Source: Uliginosibacterium paludis | GTDB lineage: Bacteria; Pseudomonadota; Gammaproteobacteria; Burkholderiales; Rhodocyclaceae | Direction: 5' to 3' | Assembly: GCF_039631355.1 (NCBI RefSeq) | Contig: NZ_JBDIVF010000008.1 | Location: 88,740-152,739 of the forward strand | Length of the DNA: 64,000 nt | Shown here: piece after piece, positions 26,572-36,323 of the stretch | How the letters are laid out: each line of letters starts with the position of its first letter | How positions within the stretch are numbered: the stretch's first letter is position 1 | The notes under the pieces: model-generated | What the model saw: the letters and a program-made list of their open reading frames with translations, nothing else | The model's database searches: none | Told to the model about the DNA's origin: nothing | Made by a program: the position numbers and the translations under genes

Positions 26572-27564
26572 TCAGCGCGGTCGGGCGGCCGGGCTTCCGC
26601 CGGACGGCAGGGCAGCCGGCGCGGGCTCACGGCTCAGCGGGCGCTGGCGCACCGCTTCGAGCAGATCCTCGAAGCGCTTGTTCTCGGCCGGCATCATGGT
26701 GACCTGGACTTCCACCTCATGCGACGCGCCGCCGAGAATGACGCCGCGCATCGGGCTCACATCACCGAAGTCCCGCCCCCAGCCCAGCACCACATGCTCC
26801 AGGTCGGGCTGCAGATTGTTGGTCGGGTCGAATCCCACCCAGCCGTTCTCCGGGCACCACACCGCCACCCAGGCATGCGAGGCATCGGCCCCGATCAGCC
26901 GGGGCTTGCCGGGGGCGGGATGAGTCAGGATGTAGCCGCTCATGTAGCGGGCGGCGAGTCCGAGCGAACGCAGCGCGCAGAGCATGAGCTGGGCGAAGTC
27001 CTGACACACGCCGCGGCGCTGCTGGAAGGTCTGGGCGACCGGTGTGGCCACGGTGCTGGCCTTGGGGTCGAACTCGAACTCGCGATAGATGCGCGACATC
27101 AGGTGGCGCGAAGCCTCCAGGATCGGGCGCCCGGGCGTGAAGCTCGCCAGCGCCCAGGTCCGCACATCCTCCAGCAGCGGAACCTGGGACGAAGCCAGCG
27201 CGAACTCCTGCGCATCGAGCGGCGCCGTGGTCGGGAAGGCGGCCAGCAGGGCAGCGACCTTCTCCCAGGGCGCGCCGGGCGCTTCACGCCAGCCGGCCGG
27301 CCGTTTCAGCACATTCACGGTGCTGGCCGCGATCAGGCGCAGCATGTCGTGTGGCTGGCGCAGGGCCAGCCGCATGCTGGAGTTGCCGAACCAGTCCTGC
27401 CCGGTCTGCTTCTGCGCAGGCTCGGGCGTGATGTCGAGCTGGAAGTGTTCGAGCTGCTGGAAGGCCCAGTTGCGCGGGGCGAGATGCAGCAGATGCTGCG
27501 ACAGGCTCACCGACGAGGCATAGCGATAGAGCGTTTCATGGATGACGTGATAGCGCTGACTCAT
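26572..27564 (-). CDS. Transglutaminase-like cysteine peptidase-fold protein
   Basis: The 330-residue protein has an N-terminal beta domain (residues 1-110, typical of bacterial transglutaminase-like proteins of this operon type) and a transglutaminase core. The catalytic triad is visible: Cys187 in RRGVCQDFAQ, His230 in DASHAW, Asp246 in GFDPTN. It should be cytoplasmic, since no signal peptide is present. The family can hydrolyse or transfer amide bonds. The start overlaps the stop of the fused ATP-grasp/alpha-E gene by 4 bases, so the two are translationally coupled. In related operons a proteasome-like Anbu peptidase may follow; here only a 64-residue frame does. Confidence 0.9.
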   Translation of the reverse strand: MSQRYHVIHETLYRYASSVSLSQHLLHLAPRNWAFQQLEHFQLDITPEPAQKQTGQDWFGNSSMRLALRQPHDMLRLIAASTVNVLKRPAGWREAPGAPWEKVAALLAAFPTTAPLDAQEFALASSQVPLLEDVRTWALASFTPGRPILEASRHLMSRIYREFEFDPKASTVATPVAQTFQQRRGVCQDFAQLMLCALRSLGLAARYMSGYILTHPAPGKPRLIGADASHAWVAVWCPENGWVGFDPTNNLQPDLEHVVLGWGRDFGDVSPMRGVILGGASHEVEVQVTMMPAENKRFEDLLEAVRQRPLSREPAPAALPSGGSPAARPR

Positions 27565-30032
27565 GCGATCACCCTCGAACGGTCATCCGAATGGCTGAAG
27601 AAATGCAGCCCGATCTGGTCCGACAGGCTCGCCGAGGCCGCCCGCAGCGTGGCCAGTGCCTCTTTCAGCGCCTCCGAGCCGGGATGGAAATCCAGCGTCG
27701 GATCCAGCACCAGCAGGCGCCGGTGCAGCGCCTCGATGCCGGTATCCGGCATGCCGCCCAGGGAGTCGTTGAGGCGCTCCAGATAGTCGCGCAACCCGCT
27801 GGTCTGGAACACGATGCCACGCGGATTGGAGTCGTCGGCGATCAGCAGATCGAGCACGGCGATCCACTCCGGCCGCGACATGTAGCGCGAGCGATAGGTC
27901 ACGATGGAATCCGAAACCTCGAGCAGCCAGTCCGGATTGCCCTTGACGCCCATGCGCATGGCGCATTCGATGGCTTCGGTCTGGAACTGCAGGCGCTCGA
28001 TACGGCGACCGAGCGAGAGGAAGCGCCAGCCGTGATCCCGCGTCATGCCGTCGAGCGCGAAGCCAGCGAGCGTCATGAAGGTGCTCACGTATTCGTCGAG
28101 CAGGGCCAGGGCCTCGAAGATGCCCACCTTGTCATGCGGCTTCTGGCCGACACGCTGGGCCAGGGCATTGAGGGTGCGCCAGTTGTCGGAAGACAGGCGT
28201 TCGCGCAGCTGAAAGCCGGTCCGCGACAGGTGAAGGATGTGCGAGGCCAGACCGCCGGGGTGATGCGAATCGAAGGTCGCCTTGACGAGCTCGCGCACCG
28301 CCTCGCGCCCGGGGCACTTCTCGGGCAGCACGCCGATCGCATGACCGAGTTCGGCCAGCGTGAGCCATTCCACGCCGCTGTCGTTGTTGTCCGCCGCGCG
28401 GTCCAGCGCCACCCGCAGGTAGCGCGCAAGATTGTCGCAACGCTCGGCATAGCGGCCGAACCAGAAGAGGTTCTCCACCACCCGGCTCGACAGGCCGGCA
28501 CCGCTGCGCACCAGGTCGGCCGCCTCGACCGGCCGCCGCAGCAGCGAGACCGGCGAACCGGCGGTCTCGCCGCAGATCCACACATCCTTGCTGCCGCCGC
28601 CGCGCTGGTTGGAGAGGATGCGCACATCCTGCTCGCTGGCCGAGCGCGCCAGCCCGCCCGGCATCACCATGTAGCCATCGGGTGTCGCCACCGCAAAGAC
28701 GCGCAGGCCGACCGGCCGGGCCAGCAGCTTGCGGCCATGGCCGCGGTCGAGCATCGGCGCACGGGAAATGGCGACCAGCTCCTGCGCGTAATAGTCGCGC
28801 GGGTTGGCCCGCACGCGGGCATCGAGACGCGCGCGTCCGTCTTCATCGAGATCTTCGCCGAACACCGGCTCGAAGCGCCGCCCCTGCGGATGCGGCACGG
28901 CACTCTTGAACACCAGGCGGTCGGTCATCGCCAGCGCCTCTTCCATCGCCGGCGCCTCGCCGCACCACCAGGTGGCCACGCCCGGCATCTTCAGGTCTTC
29001 GCCCAGCAGATGGCGGCACAGCCCGGGCAGGAAGCCCGCCAGCGCGCCGGTTTCGATCACGCTGGCGCCGATGCCATTGGCCAGCAGCACACGCCCGGCC
29101 CGCACCACGTCCATCAGGCCGGGTACGCCCAGCGCCGAATCGGCGCGCAGCTCGAGCGGGTCGCAGTAGTCGTCGTCCATCCGGCGCAGGATGGCGTGCA
29201 CCCGGCGCAGGCCCGAGAGCGTCTTGAGCCAGACGCAGCCGTCGCGCACGGTCAGATCCTGCCCCTCGACCAGCGGAAAGCCCAGATAGCGCGCCAGATA
29301 GGCATGCTCGAAATAGGTTTCGTTGAACGGCCCCGGCGTCAGCAGCACGGTATTCACGCGCTCGTCCGGCTCGTGCGGCGCAAACGCGGCGATCGAGTCG
29401 CGCAGGGTGGCGAAGTAATGGGCCAGGCGCTGCACGCGCAGCTCGCGGAAGAGATCCGGGAACAGGCGCGAGGTGATGATCCGGTTTTCCAGCGCATAGC
29501 CCATGCCGGAAGGGGACTGGGTACGATCGTTGAGCACCCACCACTGACCGTCTGCCGAGCGCGCAAGGTCGACGGCCAGCACGTGCAGGTGCACGCCGCC
29601 CGCCGGCGTGATGCCGTGCGCCGGGCGCTGGAAACCCGGGTGGCCCAGCACCGGCGCGGGCGGCAGGCGCCCTTCGGCAAAGAGCGTCTGCGCACCGTAA
29701 AGATCGGCCAGCACGGCATTGAAGAGCTTCGCCCGCTGGATGACGCCAGCCTCGATGGTGCGCCACTCGTCGCTGGGGATGATCAGCGGCAGCGGATCCA
29801 TGGCCCAGGGACGGCTCGACCCCTCCTCGTCGTCATAGACGTTGTAGGTCACGCCGTTGTCGCGGATCAGGCGGTCAACGTCCTTGAAAAGCTCGCGCAG
29901 CTGCGGCGCCGTCTGGCCGAGCAGCTGGTCGTAGAGGGCCGCGTAATGCGGCCGGGCTTCGCCGTCGGCGGCGAACATTTCGTCGTAGCGTTCCGGGTCT
30001 TCCGGATACTCGGCGAGAAACTGTCGGGGCAT
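27561..30032 (-). CDS. Fused circularly permuted ATP-grasp and alpha-E protein
   Basis: The 823-residue protein joins the two domains that are separate genes at 23.5-25.9 kb. Residues about 1-490 match the ATP-grasp part (VTYNVYDDEEGSSRPWAMD, LLTPGPFNETYFEHAYLA, VEGQDLTV, RRMDDDYCDP, NQRGGGSKDVWI). Residues about 510-820 match alpha-E (LSSRVVENLFWFGRYAERCDN). Domain order is the same as in the split version. It probably forms amide bonds on an unknown substrate, with the transglutaminase gene coupled by a 4-base overlap. The DUF2126 gene lies 102 bases upstream on the same strand. Confidence 0.92.
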   Translation of the reverse strand: MPRQFLAEYPEDPERYDEMFAADGEARPHYAALYDQLLGQTAPQLRELFKDVDRLIRDNGVTYNVYDDEEGSSRPWAMDPLPLIIPSDEWRTIEAGVIQRAKLFNAVLADLYGAQTLFAEGRLPPAPVLGHPGFQRPAHGITPAGGVHLHVLAVDLARSADGQWWVLNDRTQSPSGMGYALENRIITSRLFPDLFRELRVQRLAHYFATLRDSIAAFAPHEPDERVNTVLLTPGPFNETYFEHAYLARYLGFPLVEGQDLTVRDGCVWLKTLSGLRRVHAILRRMDDDYCDPLELRADSALGVPGLMDVVRAGRVLLANGIGASVIETGALAGFLPGLCRHLLGEDLKMPGVATWWCGEAPAMEEALAMTDRLVFKSAVPHPQGRRFEPVFGEDLDEDGRARLDARVRANPRDYYAQELVAISRAPMLDRGHGRKLLARPVGLRVFAVATPDGYMVMPGGLARSASEQDVRILSNQRGGGSKDVWICGETAGSPVSLLRRPVEAADLVRSGAGLSSRVVENLFWFGRYAERCDNLARYLRVALDRAADNNDSGVEWLTLAELGHAIGVLPEKCPGREAVRELVKATFDSHHPGGLASHILHLSRTGFQLRERLSSDNWRTLNALAQRVGQKPHDKVGIFEALALLDEYVSTFMTLAGFALDGMTRDHGWRFLSLGRRIERLQFQTEAIECAMRMGVKGNPDWLLEVSDSIVTYRSRYMSRPEWIAVLDLLIADDSNPRGIVFQTSGLRDYLERLNDSLGGMPDTGIEALHRRLLVLDPTLDFHPGSEALKEALATLRAASASLSDQIGLHFFSHSDDRSRVIA

Positions 30033-30134
30033 GATGGATTCTGTTGTTCTGCAAAGCGCGCAAATCTGATCGCGGAGCCCTGCCCGCCCCGGCGGCAGGC
30101 GGGGCGGTCACCCTCAGGCGCACATCCGGCCCGC

Positions 30135-33100
30135 CTATTTGCGCATGTCCAGTGTAAACGGGAAGTCGGGATTGCGCTCCTCGGCCGGCGGCGAAACCCG
30201 GCCCGGCGTATGGCCGAACCGGAAGAAACGCGCCAGCCGCCGCGCTTCGGCCTCATAGGCATTGACCGGGAACGTGGCGTAGTTGCGCCCCCCGGGATGC
30301 GCCACATGGTACTGGCAGCCACCCAGCGAACGCTGCATCCAGGTGTCGACCAGATCGAAGCAGAGCGGCGCATGCGGCGGAATCGTCGGATGCAGGCAGG
30401 ACGGCGGCTGCCAGGCCCGGTAGCGCACGCCTCCGACGAACTCGCCCACCGTACCGGTGGGCTGCAGGGGCACCAGGCGCCCGTTGCAGCTGATCACATG
30501 GCGATCCCCCACAAGCCCCTGCACCTTCACCTGGAGGCGCTCGACCGAGGAGTCGACGAATCTCACCGTACCGCCGGCCGCGCCCTCCTCGCCCATCACA
30601 TGCCAGGGCTCGAGCGCGAGGCGCAGCTCGACGTCAACATTCCTGGCCGAGAAGTCGCCCAGGCGCGGGAAGCGGAACTCCAGGTGCGGCGCGAACCAGG
30701 CGGCTTCGACCGGATAGCCGAAATCCTGCAGCTCCTCGACGACATCGCGGAAATCATCCTCGATGAAGTGCGGCAGCATGAAGCGGTCATGCAGCTCGGT
30801 GCCCCAGCGCTTGAGGCGCGGCGGCTGATAGGGCTCCTGCCAGAAGCGCGACAGCAGTGCGCGCATCAGCAGTTGCTGGGCAAGGCTCATCTCGGCATGT
30901 GGCGGCATTTCGAAGGCGCGCATTTCAAGAAGGCCCAGCCGGCCGGCCGATGAATCGGGCGAGAACAGCTTGTCGATGCAGAACTCGGCGCGGTGCGTAT
31001 TGCCCGTCACGTCGATGAGCAGGTTGCGCATCAGGCGATCGATCATCCAGGGCGGCACGTTGCCGAACTGCTCGCTCTGCCGCCGCATTTCCTTCATCGC
31101 GACTTCGATCTCGTAGACCGAGTCGTTGCGCGCCTCATCAATCCGCGGCGCCTGGCTGGTCGGGCCAATAAAGAGTCCGGAAAACAGGTAGGAGAGCGAA
31201 GGATGGTTGTGCCAGTAGCTCACCATGCTCGCGAGCAGATCCGGCCGCCGCAGGAACGGCGAATCGGCCGGCGTGGCGCCACCCAGCACGAAATGGTTGC
31301 CGCCCCCGGTGCCGGTGTGGCGGCCGTCGAGCATGAATTTTTCGGTGGAAAGCCGGGTGTGATGGGCCGCGTCGTAGAGATGCGTGGTCTGCTCCACCAG
31401 CTCCAGCCAGCTCGATGCCGGGTGGATATTCACCTCGATCACGCCAGGGTCGGGCGTCACCCGCAGCACCTGCAGCCGCGCATCCTTCGGCGGCTCGTAG
31501 CCTTCCAGCACCACCGGCACCGCCATGGCTTCAGCCGTCGCCTCGATGGCAGCGACCACCTCCAGATAATCCTCCAGCTGCCGGGTGGGCGGCATGAAGA
31601 CATAGAGCTTGCCGCCCCGCGGTTCGGCGCACATCGCGGTCCGCGTGATCCAGCCTGCCGATTCGAAGGCGCCAGGCTGGCGCTCGCTCAGGGCGGCGGT
31701 CTGCCTGCCCCGCCCGCCCGCTCCGGCAATGCCATTGGGTGCGATTTCACGCCGCATAACTTCCTGATGGCGCAAGGCCACATAGGGCGGCAGGGGCGCC
31801 TGCTGCTGCACCGGATCGTTCTGATGCAGCCAGGGATAGTCGGATGATGCCACCCAGGGCTGGCCATCGAGCGGCAGGCGATAACCCACCGGCGAGTCGC
31901 CGGGAATCAGGTAGCAGCGCTCCTCGCGCAAAAACCACGGCCCGGTCTGCCAGTGGCTGCCGGAGGGATCACGCGCGATCGGCAGCACCCAGCCGATGGT
32001 CTTGTCCAGCCCCTGGCTGAAGACCCGGCGCAGGCGATCGCGCTCCAGCGGGTCTTCCAGCCGCGCGTCGAAGGGATCGACGTTGGCGGGCAGCTTGCGC
32101 TCGCGCCAGAGGTAGTACCAGACATCCTCGAACGCGGGAAAGGCGAACTTCGGCGCCAGCCCCAGCCGCTCGGCCACCGCCCGGAGAAAGTCGCCGGCGA
32201 CGGTCTCGGTCACGCCGTAGTCGCGCTTCTCGTCCGCGAACAGCGCCGGATTGCACCAGAGCGGCTCGCCATCCTTGCGCCAGTAGAGATTCAGCGACCA
32301 GCGCGGCAGCTGCTCGCCGGGATACCACTTGCCCTGGCCGAAATGCTGCAGGCCCTGCGGCGCATATTTCGCCTTGAGCTTCGCCAGCAGCTCTGCCGAG
32401 AGGCCGCGCTTGGCCGGCCCCAGCGCTTCGGTATTCCACTCGGCACCATCACGGTCGTCGATCGACACGAAGGTCGGCTCACCGCCCTGGGTCAGGCGCA
32501 CGTCGCCCGCCACCAGGTCCGCATCGATGCGCTCGCCCAGCCGGCAGATCGCGGCCCATTGCGCTTCGGTGTAGGGCTTGGTCACCCGCGGTGCTTCGCG
32601 GATGCGCTCGATCTGCATGTGATGCTCGAACTCGACCTCGCATTGCTCCAGGCCGCCTTCGATCGGCGCCGCCGATGAAGGCTCGGGCGAGCAGGCCAGG
32701 GGGATATGCCCCTCGCCCGCCAGCAGGCCGGAAGTCGGGTCGAAGCCGATCCAGCCGGCCCCCGGCAGATAGACCTCACACCAGGCATGCAGATCGGTGA
32801 AATCGATTTCGGCGCCTGAGGGGCCGTCGAGCGACTTCACATCCGGCTTGAGCTGGATGAGATAGCCCGACACGAAACGCGCCGCCAGCCCGAGGTGGCG
32901 CAGGAGCTGCACCAGCAGCCAGGCCGAATCGCGGCAGGAGCCGGAGGCTTTCTCCAGCGTTTCCTCAGGCGTCTGCACGCCCGGCTCAAGCCGGACGAGG
33001 TAGCGGATCTCGCGCTGCAGGCGCTGGTTCAGCGCCACGAGAAAGTCGATGGTCGGCGTGGCCTCGCGCGGCACCGAATCCAGCAGCGCCTCGAAACGCG

Positions 33101-33473
33101 CCGTGAGCGGCAGCTTGACCAGATAGGGCGCCAGCTCCGTCTCGAGCCCCGCGGCATAGGCGAAGGGATAGTGCATGGCCTCCGGCTCGAGGAAGAAGTC
33201 GAAGGGATTGAGCACCGACATTTCGGCCACCAGATCCACTTCGACGCGGAACTCGCGGGTCTTGTCCGGGAAGACCAGTCGCGCGAGGTAGTTCGATTGG
33301 GGATCCTGCTGCCAGTTGATGAAATGCCCGCCCGGCGTCACGCGCAGCGAATAGCTCAGGATGCGGGTGCGGGAATGGGGGGCCGGACGAAGCCGGATGA
33401 TCTGCGGCCCGAGTGAAATCGGTTTGTCGTAACGATAGTGCGTGACATGGTTCAGCGCGACATGGATCGACAT
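30135..33473 (-). CDS. Transglutaminase-like protein fused to DUF2126
   Basis: The 1112-residue protein starts with a transglutaminase-like module (MSIHVALNHVTHYRYD; catalytic Cys180 in SGSCRDSAW, His229 in DLHAWCE, Asp245 in GFDPTSG). From about residue 300 it continues into DUF2126, a large domain found almost only with this module; it includes LTQGGEPTFVSIDDRDGAEWN, GGGNHFVLGGATPADSPFLRRPDLL and HNHPSLSYLFSG. No signal peptide is seen. It is first in the minus-strand operon followed by the fused ATP-grasp/alpha-E and second transglutaminase genes. The function of DUF2126 is not known. Confidence 0.92.
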   Translation of the reverse strand: MSIHVALNHVTHYRYDKPISLGPQIIRLRPAPHSRTRILSYSLRVTPGGHFINWQQDPQSNYLARLVFPDKTREFRVEVDLVAEMSVLNPFDFFLEPEAMHYPFAYAAGLETELAPYLVKLPLTARFEALLDSVPREATPTIDFLVALNQRLQREIRYLVRLEPGVQTPEETLEKASGSCRDSAWLLVQLLRHLGLAARFVSGYLIQLKPDVKSLDGPSGAEIDFTDLHAWCEVYLPGAGWIGFDPTSGLLAGEGHIPLACSPEPSSAAPIEGGLEQCEVEFEHHMQIERIREAPRVTKPYTEAQWAAICRLGERIDADLVAGDVRLTQGGEPTFVSIDDRDGAEWNTEALGPAKRGLSAELLAKLKAKYAPQGLQHFGQGKWYPGEQLPRWSLNLYWRKDGEPLWCNPALFADEKRDYGVTETVAGDFLRAVAERLGLAPKFAFPAFEDVWYYLWRERKLPANVDPFDARLEDPLERDRLRRVFSQGLDKTIGWVLPIARDPSGSHWQTGPWFLREERCYLIPGDSPVGYRLPLDGQPWVASSDYPWLHQNDPVQQQAPLPPYVALRHQEVMRREIAPNGIAGAGGRGRQTAALSERQPGAFESAGWITRTAMCAEPRGGKLYVFMPPTRQLEDYLEVVAAIEATAEAMAVPVVLEGYEPPKDARLQVLRVTPDPGVIEVNIHPASSWLELVEQTTHLYDAAHHTRLSTEKFMLDGRHTGTGGGNHFVLGGATPADSPFLRRPDLLASMVSYWHNHPSLSYLFSGLFIGPTSQAPRIDEARNDSVYEIEVAMKEMRRQSEQFGNVPPWMIDRLMRNLLIDVTGNTHRAEFCIDKLFSPDSSAGRLGLLEMRAFEMPPHAEMSLAQQLLMRALLSRFWQEPYQPPRLKRWGTELHDRFMLPHFIEDDFRDVVEELQDFGYPVEAAWFAPHLEFRFPRLGDFSARNVDVELRLALEPWHVMGEEGAAGGTVRFVDSSVERLQVKVQGLVGDRHVISCNGRLVPLQPTGTVGEFVGGVRYRAWQPPSCLHPTIPPHAPLCFDLVDTWMQRSLGGCQYHVAHPGGRNYATFPVNAYEAEARRLARFFRFGHTPGRVSPPAEERNPDFPFTLDMRK

Positions 33474-33784
33474 CAGGGGCTCTCAGTCTGTTGAGGGATC
33501 AGGAAGCGATAGCAATTTGCATGCAACACCGCCCGGGGGCAGGCTCCGTCCGGCCTTCCGCACGCTCAGGCACCAGCCCGGGGCGTCTGCCCGAAACGCG
33601 TTCGAGTATCGCACCAATCAGGCACACTCATTCTTTCAAGCAGGCTACAGTGCCGTGATGGCGCGGCCTGTGCGGCTTCCCCGGCCCGGCGAGGCATCGT
33701 CCGCGTGCCAGGCCTTGCATGCGGGGCTGAAGCGCAGCCGAACTGGGGTTATAATTGCCGGCTTTTCAAAAGCTTAGGCTGACC
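33474..33784. other. Divergent intergenic region upstream of folD and the DUF2126 gene
   Basis: These 311 bases hold the folD promoter on the right. On the left I see no sigma-54 element or operator for the DUF2126 operon. Open frames here have no ribosome-binding site or domain. Confidence 0.5.
33728..33755 (+). promoter_or_regulatory. Candidate sigma-70 promoter of folD
   Basis: A perfect TATAAT lies at 33750-33755, 30 bases before the folD ATG. The -35 is weak (CTGAAG, 16-base spacing). Confidence 0.5.
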
Positions 33785-34642
33785 ATGACTGCTCGCAACA
33801 TCGACGGCAACGCGCTCGCCGCAAAAGTACGCGAAGAGATCGCCCAGCGCGCCGCTGAACTCACCGCCCGGGGCGTGCAACCCTGCCTCGCCGTGATCCT
33901 CGTCGGCGAAGACCCGGCCTCCGCCGTCTATGTGCGCAACAAGGTCTCGGCCTGCGAGAAGGCCGGCTTCCGCTCGCTGAAGTTCACCTACGCGCCGGAC
34001 GTCGATCCGCAGGAAGTTTTCGACAGGATTGCCGAGCTGAACGCTGATGACACGGTGCATGGCATTCTCGTCCAGCTGCCGTTGCCCAAGCAGTTCGACG
34101 CCGACAAGGTGCTCGAAGCGATCTCGCCGGAGAAGGACGTCGATGGTTTCCACGCCGAGAATTTCGGCCTGCTGCTGCAGGGTCGCAAGAGCTTCTACCC
34201 CTGCACGCCCTGGGGCGTGATGAAGATGCTCGACTCCGAAAACGTCGAGCTCAAGGGTGCGGAAGCCGTCGTGATCGGCCGCTCGAACATCGTCGGCAAG
34301 CCGATGGCCGTGATGCTGCTCTCGCGCGGCGCGACGGTCACCGTGTGCCATTCGCAGACGAAGGATCTGGCCTTCCACACGAAGCGCGCCGACATCGTCG
34401 TGGCCGCCGTGGGCCGGGCGAAGTTCCTCAAGGGCGACATGATCAAGCCCGGCGCAGTCGTGATCGACGTGGGCATCAACCGCGGCGAAGACGGCAAGCT
34501 CTGCGGCGATGTGGATTTCGACTCCGCCCGCGAAGTGGCCTCCCTGATCACCCCGGTGCCCGGCGGTGTCGGCCCGATGACCATCACCATGCTGCTGGCC
34601 AATACCGTGGAATCGGCCCAGCGCGTACTCGACGCAAAGTAA
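33785..34642 (+). CDS. folD: Bifunctional methylenetetrahydrofolate dehydrogenase/cyclohydrolase FolD
   Basis: The product is 285 residues, the usual length. It interconverts 5,10-methylene-, methenyl- and 10-formyl-tetrahydrofolate with NADP, supplying one-carbon units for purines. Visible are the catalytic region YVRNKVSACEKAGF (active-site Lys), VQLPLPKQ, the NADP-binding GRSNIVGKPM and the C-terminal TPVPGGVGPMTITMLL. ATG 33785 (MTARNIDG) is chosen over an earlier Met at 33755 because the latter overlaps the promoter. It is followed within 6 bases by purE, so formyl donor synthesis and purine synthesis are linked here. Confidence 0.96.
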   Translation: MTARNIDGNALAAKVREEIAQRAAELTARGVQPCLAVILVGEDPASAVYVRNKVSACEKAGFRSLKFTYAPDVDPQEVFDRIAELNADDTVHGILVQLPLPKQFDADKVLEAISPEKDVDGFHAENFGLLLQGRKSFYPCTPWGVMKMLDSENVELKGAEAVVIGRSNIVGKPMAVMLLSRGATVTVCHSQTKDLAFHTKRADIVVAAVGRAKFLKGDMIKPGAVVIDVGINRGEDGKLCGDVDFDSAREVASLITPVPGGVGPMTITMLLANTVESAQRVLDAK

Positions 34643-34648
34643 ACCACC

Positions 34649-35149
34649 ATGTCCAGCACACCCCTCATCGGCATCGTCATGGGTTCCAACTCGGATTGGC
34701 CCACGATGCAGGCTGCCGCGAAGATCCTGCGCGACTTCGGCGTGCCTTACGAAGCCCGCGTGGTCTCGGCCCACCGCACGCCCGACCTGATGTTCGAATA
34801 CGCCGAAAACGCCCGTGCCCGCGGCCTCAAGGCCATCATCGCCGGCGCCGGCGGTGCCGCCCACCTGCCCGGCATGCTGGCCGCCAAGACCACATTGCCG
34901 GTGCTGGGCGTGCCGGTGCAGAGCAAGGCGCTCTCGGGGGTGGATTCGCTGCACTCCATCGTGCAGATGCCCAAGGGCATTCCGGTCGCGACCTTCGCCA
35001 TCGGCGAAGCCGGCGCCGCCAATGCCGCACTCTTCGCCGTGGCCATGCTGGCCAATGAAGACAGCCGCATCGCGCTGATGCTCGATGCCTTCCGCGACCG
35101 CCAGACCCAGGCGGTGCTCGACATGACGCTGGAAGATCCGCAGCAATGA
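34649..35149 (+). CDS. purE: N5-carboxyaminoimidazole ribonucleotide mutase PurE
   Basis: The 166-residue protein is a class I PurE, which moves the carboxylate of N5-CAIR to give CAIR in purine synthesis. The motifs GIVMGSNSDWPTM, VVSAHRTPDLM (catalytic His) and GAGGAAHLPGM are intact. It starts 6 bases after folD and its end overlaps the purK start by 4 bases (ATGA), so PurE and PurK are translationally coupled, in line with their consecutive reactions. Confidence 0.97.
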   Translation: MSSTPLIGIVMGSNSDWPTMQAAAKILRDFGVPYEARVVSAHRTPDLMFEYAENARARGLKAIIAGAGGAAHLPGMLAAKTTLPVLGVPVQSKALSGVDSLHSIVQMPKGIPVATFAIGEAGAANAALFAVAMLANEDSRIALMLDAFRDRQTQAVLDMTLEDPQQ

Positions 35150-36321
35150 GCATGATCCTGCCCCCCGCCACACTGGGCATGCTGGGTGGCGGCCAGCTCG
35201 GTCGCTTTTTCGTGCTCGCCGCCCATGAGATGGGCTACCAGGTCTGGGTGCTTGACCCCGACCCCGCCAGCCCGGCGGGCAAGGCCGCCGACCGCCACCT
35301 GTGCGTGCCGTATGACGACTATGCCTCGCTCGATCTGCTCGCAGCGGAATGCGCCGCCGTCACGACCGAATTCGAGAACGTGCCGGCCGCCACGCTCGAA
35401 TACCTGGCCAAGTTCATCCCGGTGCGGCCCAACGCCGAAGCCGTCGCGATCTGCCAGAACCGTGTCGCGGAAAAGATGTTCCTGCGCAATCACGGCATTC
35501 CGCATGCTGCCTTCATGCCGGTCAACTCGGTCGCCGATCTGCGCGAAGCGGGCAGCGAACTCTTCCCCGGCATCCTGAAAGTGGCCCGCTTCGGTTATGA
35601 CGGCAAGGGCCAGGCCCGGGTCGCCAGCCGCGAGGAGGCCATCGCCGCGTTCCAGGGTTTCAACAACGAAGCCTGCGTGCTCGAGCAGATGCTCTCGCTC
35701 GATTACGAGGTGTCGGTGGTGCTGGCGCGTGACGAACACGGCGCCTGCCGGAGTTTTCCGGTGGCCGAGAACGCCCATGCCGGCGGCATTCTCGACGTCT
35801 CGATCGCGCCGGCCCGGTCCTCGGTCTGCCAGCTCGACAGCGCGCAGGAAATCGCCGAACGCATTGCGGCGGAGCTGGGCTACATCGGCACGATGGCGGT
35901 GGAGTTCTTCGTCTCACGCGGCGCGCTCTATGTAAATGAAATGGCTCCGCGTCCGCACAACAGCGGCCACTACACGGTGGATGCCTGCGTGACCAGCCAG
36001 TATGAACAGCAGGTGCGTGCGCTCTGCGGCCTGCCGCTGGGTGATGCCCGGGCGCATTCGGCTGCGGTGATGGTCAATCTGCTCGGCGACATCTGGTACG
36101 ACCCGAGCCAGCCCGGCCCCGACAGCCACGGCGCCTATCGTGAGCCGGACTGGAGCCGCCTGCTCTCGGTGCCGAACCTCAAGCTGCACCTCTACGGCAA
36201 GCATCACGCCCGCCCCGGCCGCAAGATGGGCCACTTCACGGTCGTTGATGCCGATCCGGCCCGCGCCCTGGAAGTCGCCCTGGCCGCCCGCGCCGCCATC
36301 GGCATCCGGGACCAGGCCTGA
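35146..36321 (+). CDS. purK: N5-carboxyaminoimidazole ribonucleotide synthase PurK
   Basis: The 391-residue ATP-grasp enzyme makes N5-CAIR from AIR, bicarbonate and ATP. The N-terminal fold begins LGMLGGGQLGRFFVLAAHEMGY, the ATP-grasp core includes KVARFGYDGKGQARV and the Mg-binding end VEFFVSRGALYVNEMAPRPHNSGHYT. It overlaps purE by 4 bases and is followed after 2 bases by the hydrolase gene. Length and motifs are normal. Confidence 0.96.
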   Translation: MSMILPPATLGMLGGGQLGRFFVLAAHEMGYQVWVLDPDPASPAGKAADRHLCVPYDDYASLDLLAAECAAVTTEFENVPAATLEYLAKFIPVRPNAEAVAICQNRVAEKMFLRNHGIPHAAFMPVNSVADLREAGSELFPGILKVARFGYDGKGQARVASREEAIAAFQGFNNEACVLEQMLSLDYEVSVVLARDEHGACRSFPVAENAHAGGILDVSIAPARSSVCQLDSAQEIAERIAAELGYIGTMAVEFFVSRGALYVNEMAPRPHNSGHYTVDACVTSQYEQQVRALCGLPLGDARAHSAAVMVNLLGDIWYDPSQPGPDSHGAYREPDWSRLLSVPNLKLHLYGKHHARPGRKMGHFTVVDADPARALEVALAARAAIGIRDQA

Positions 36322-36323
36322 GC

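Noticed and set aside
27591..30953. A 1120-codon open frame on the plus strand across the ATP-grasp region
   Set aside because: It is antisense to two well-supported genes and has no domain; long shadow frames are common at this GC content.
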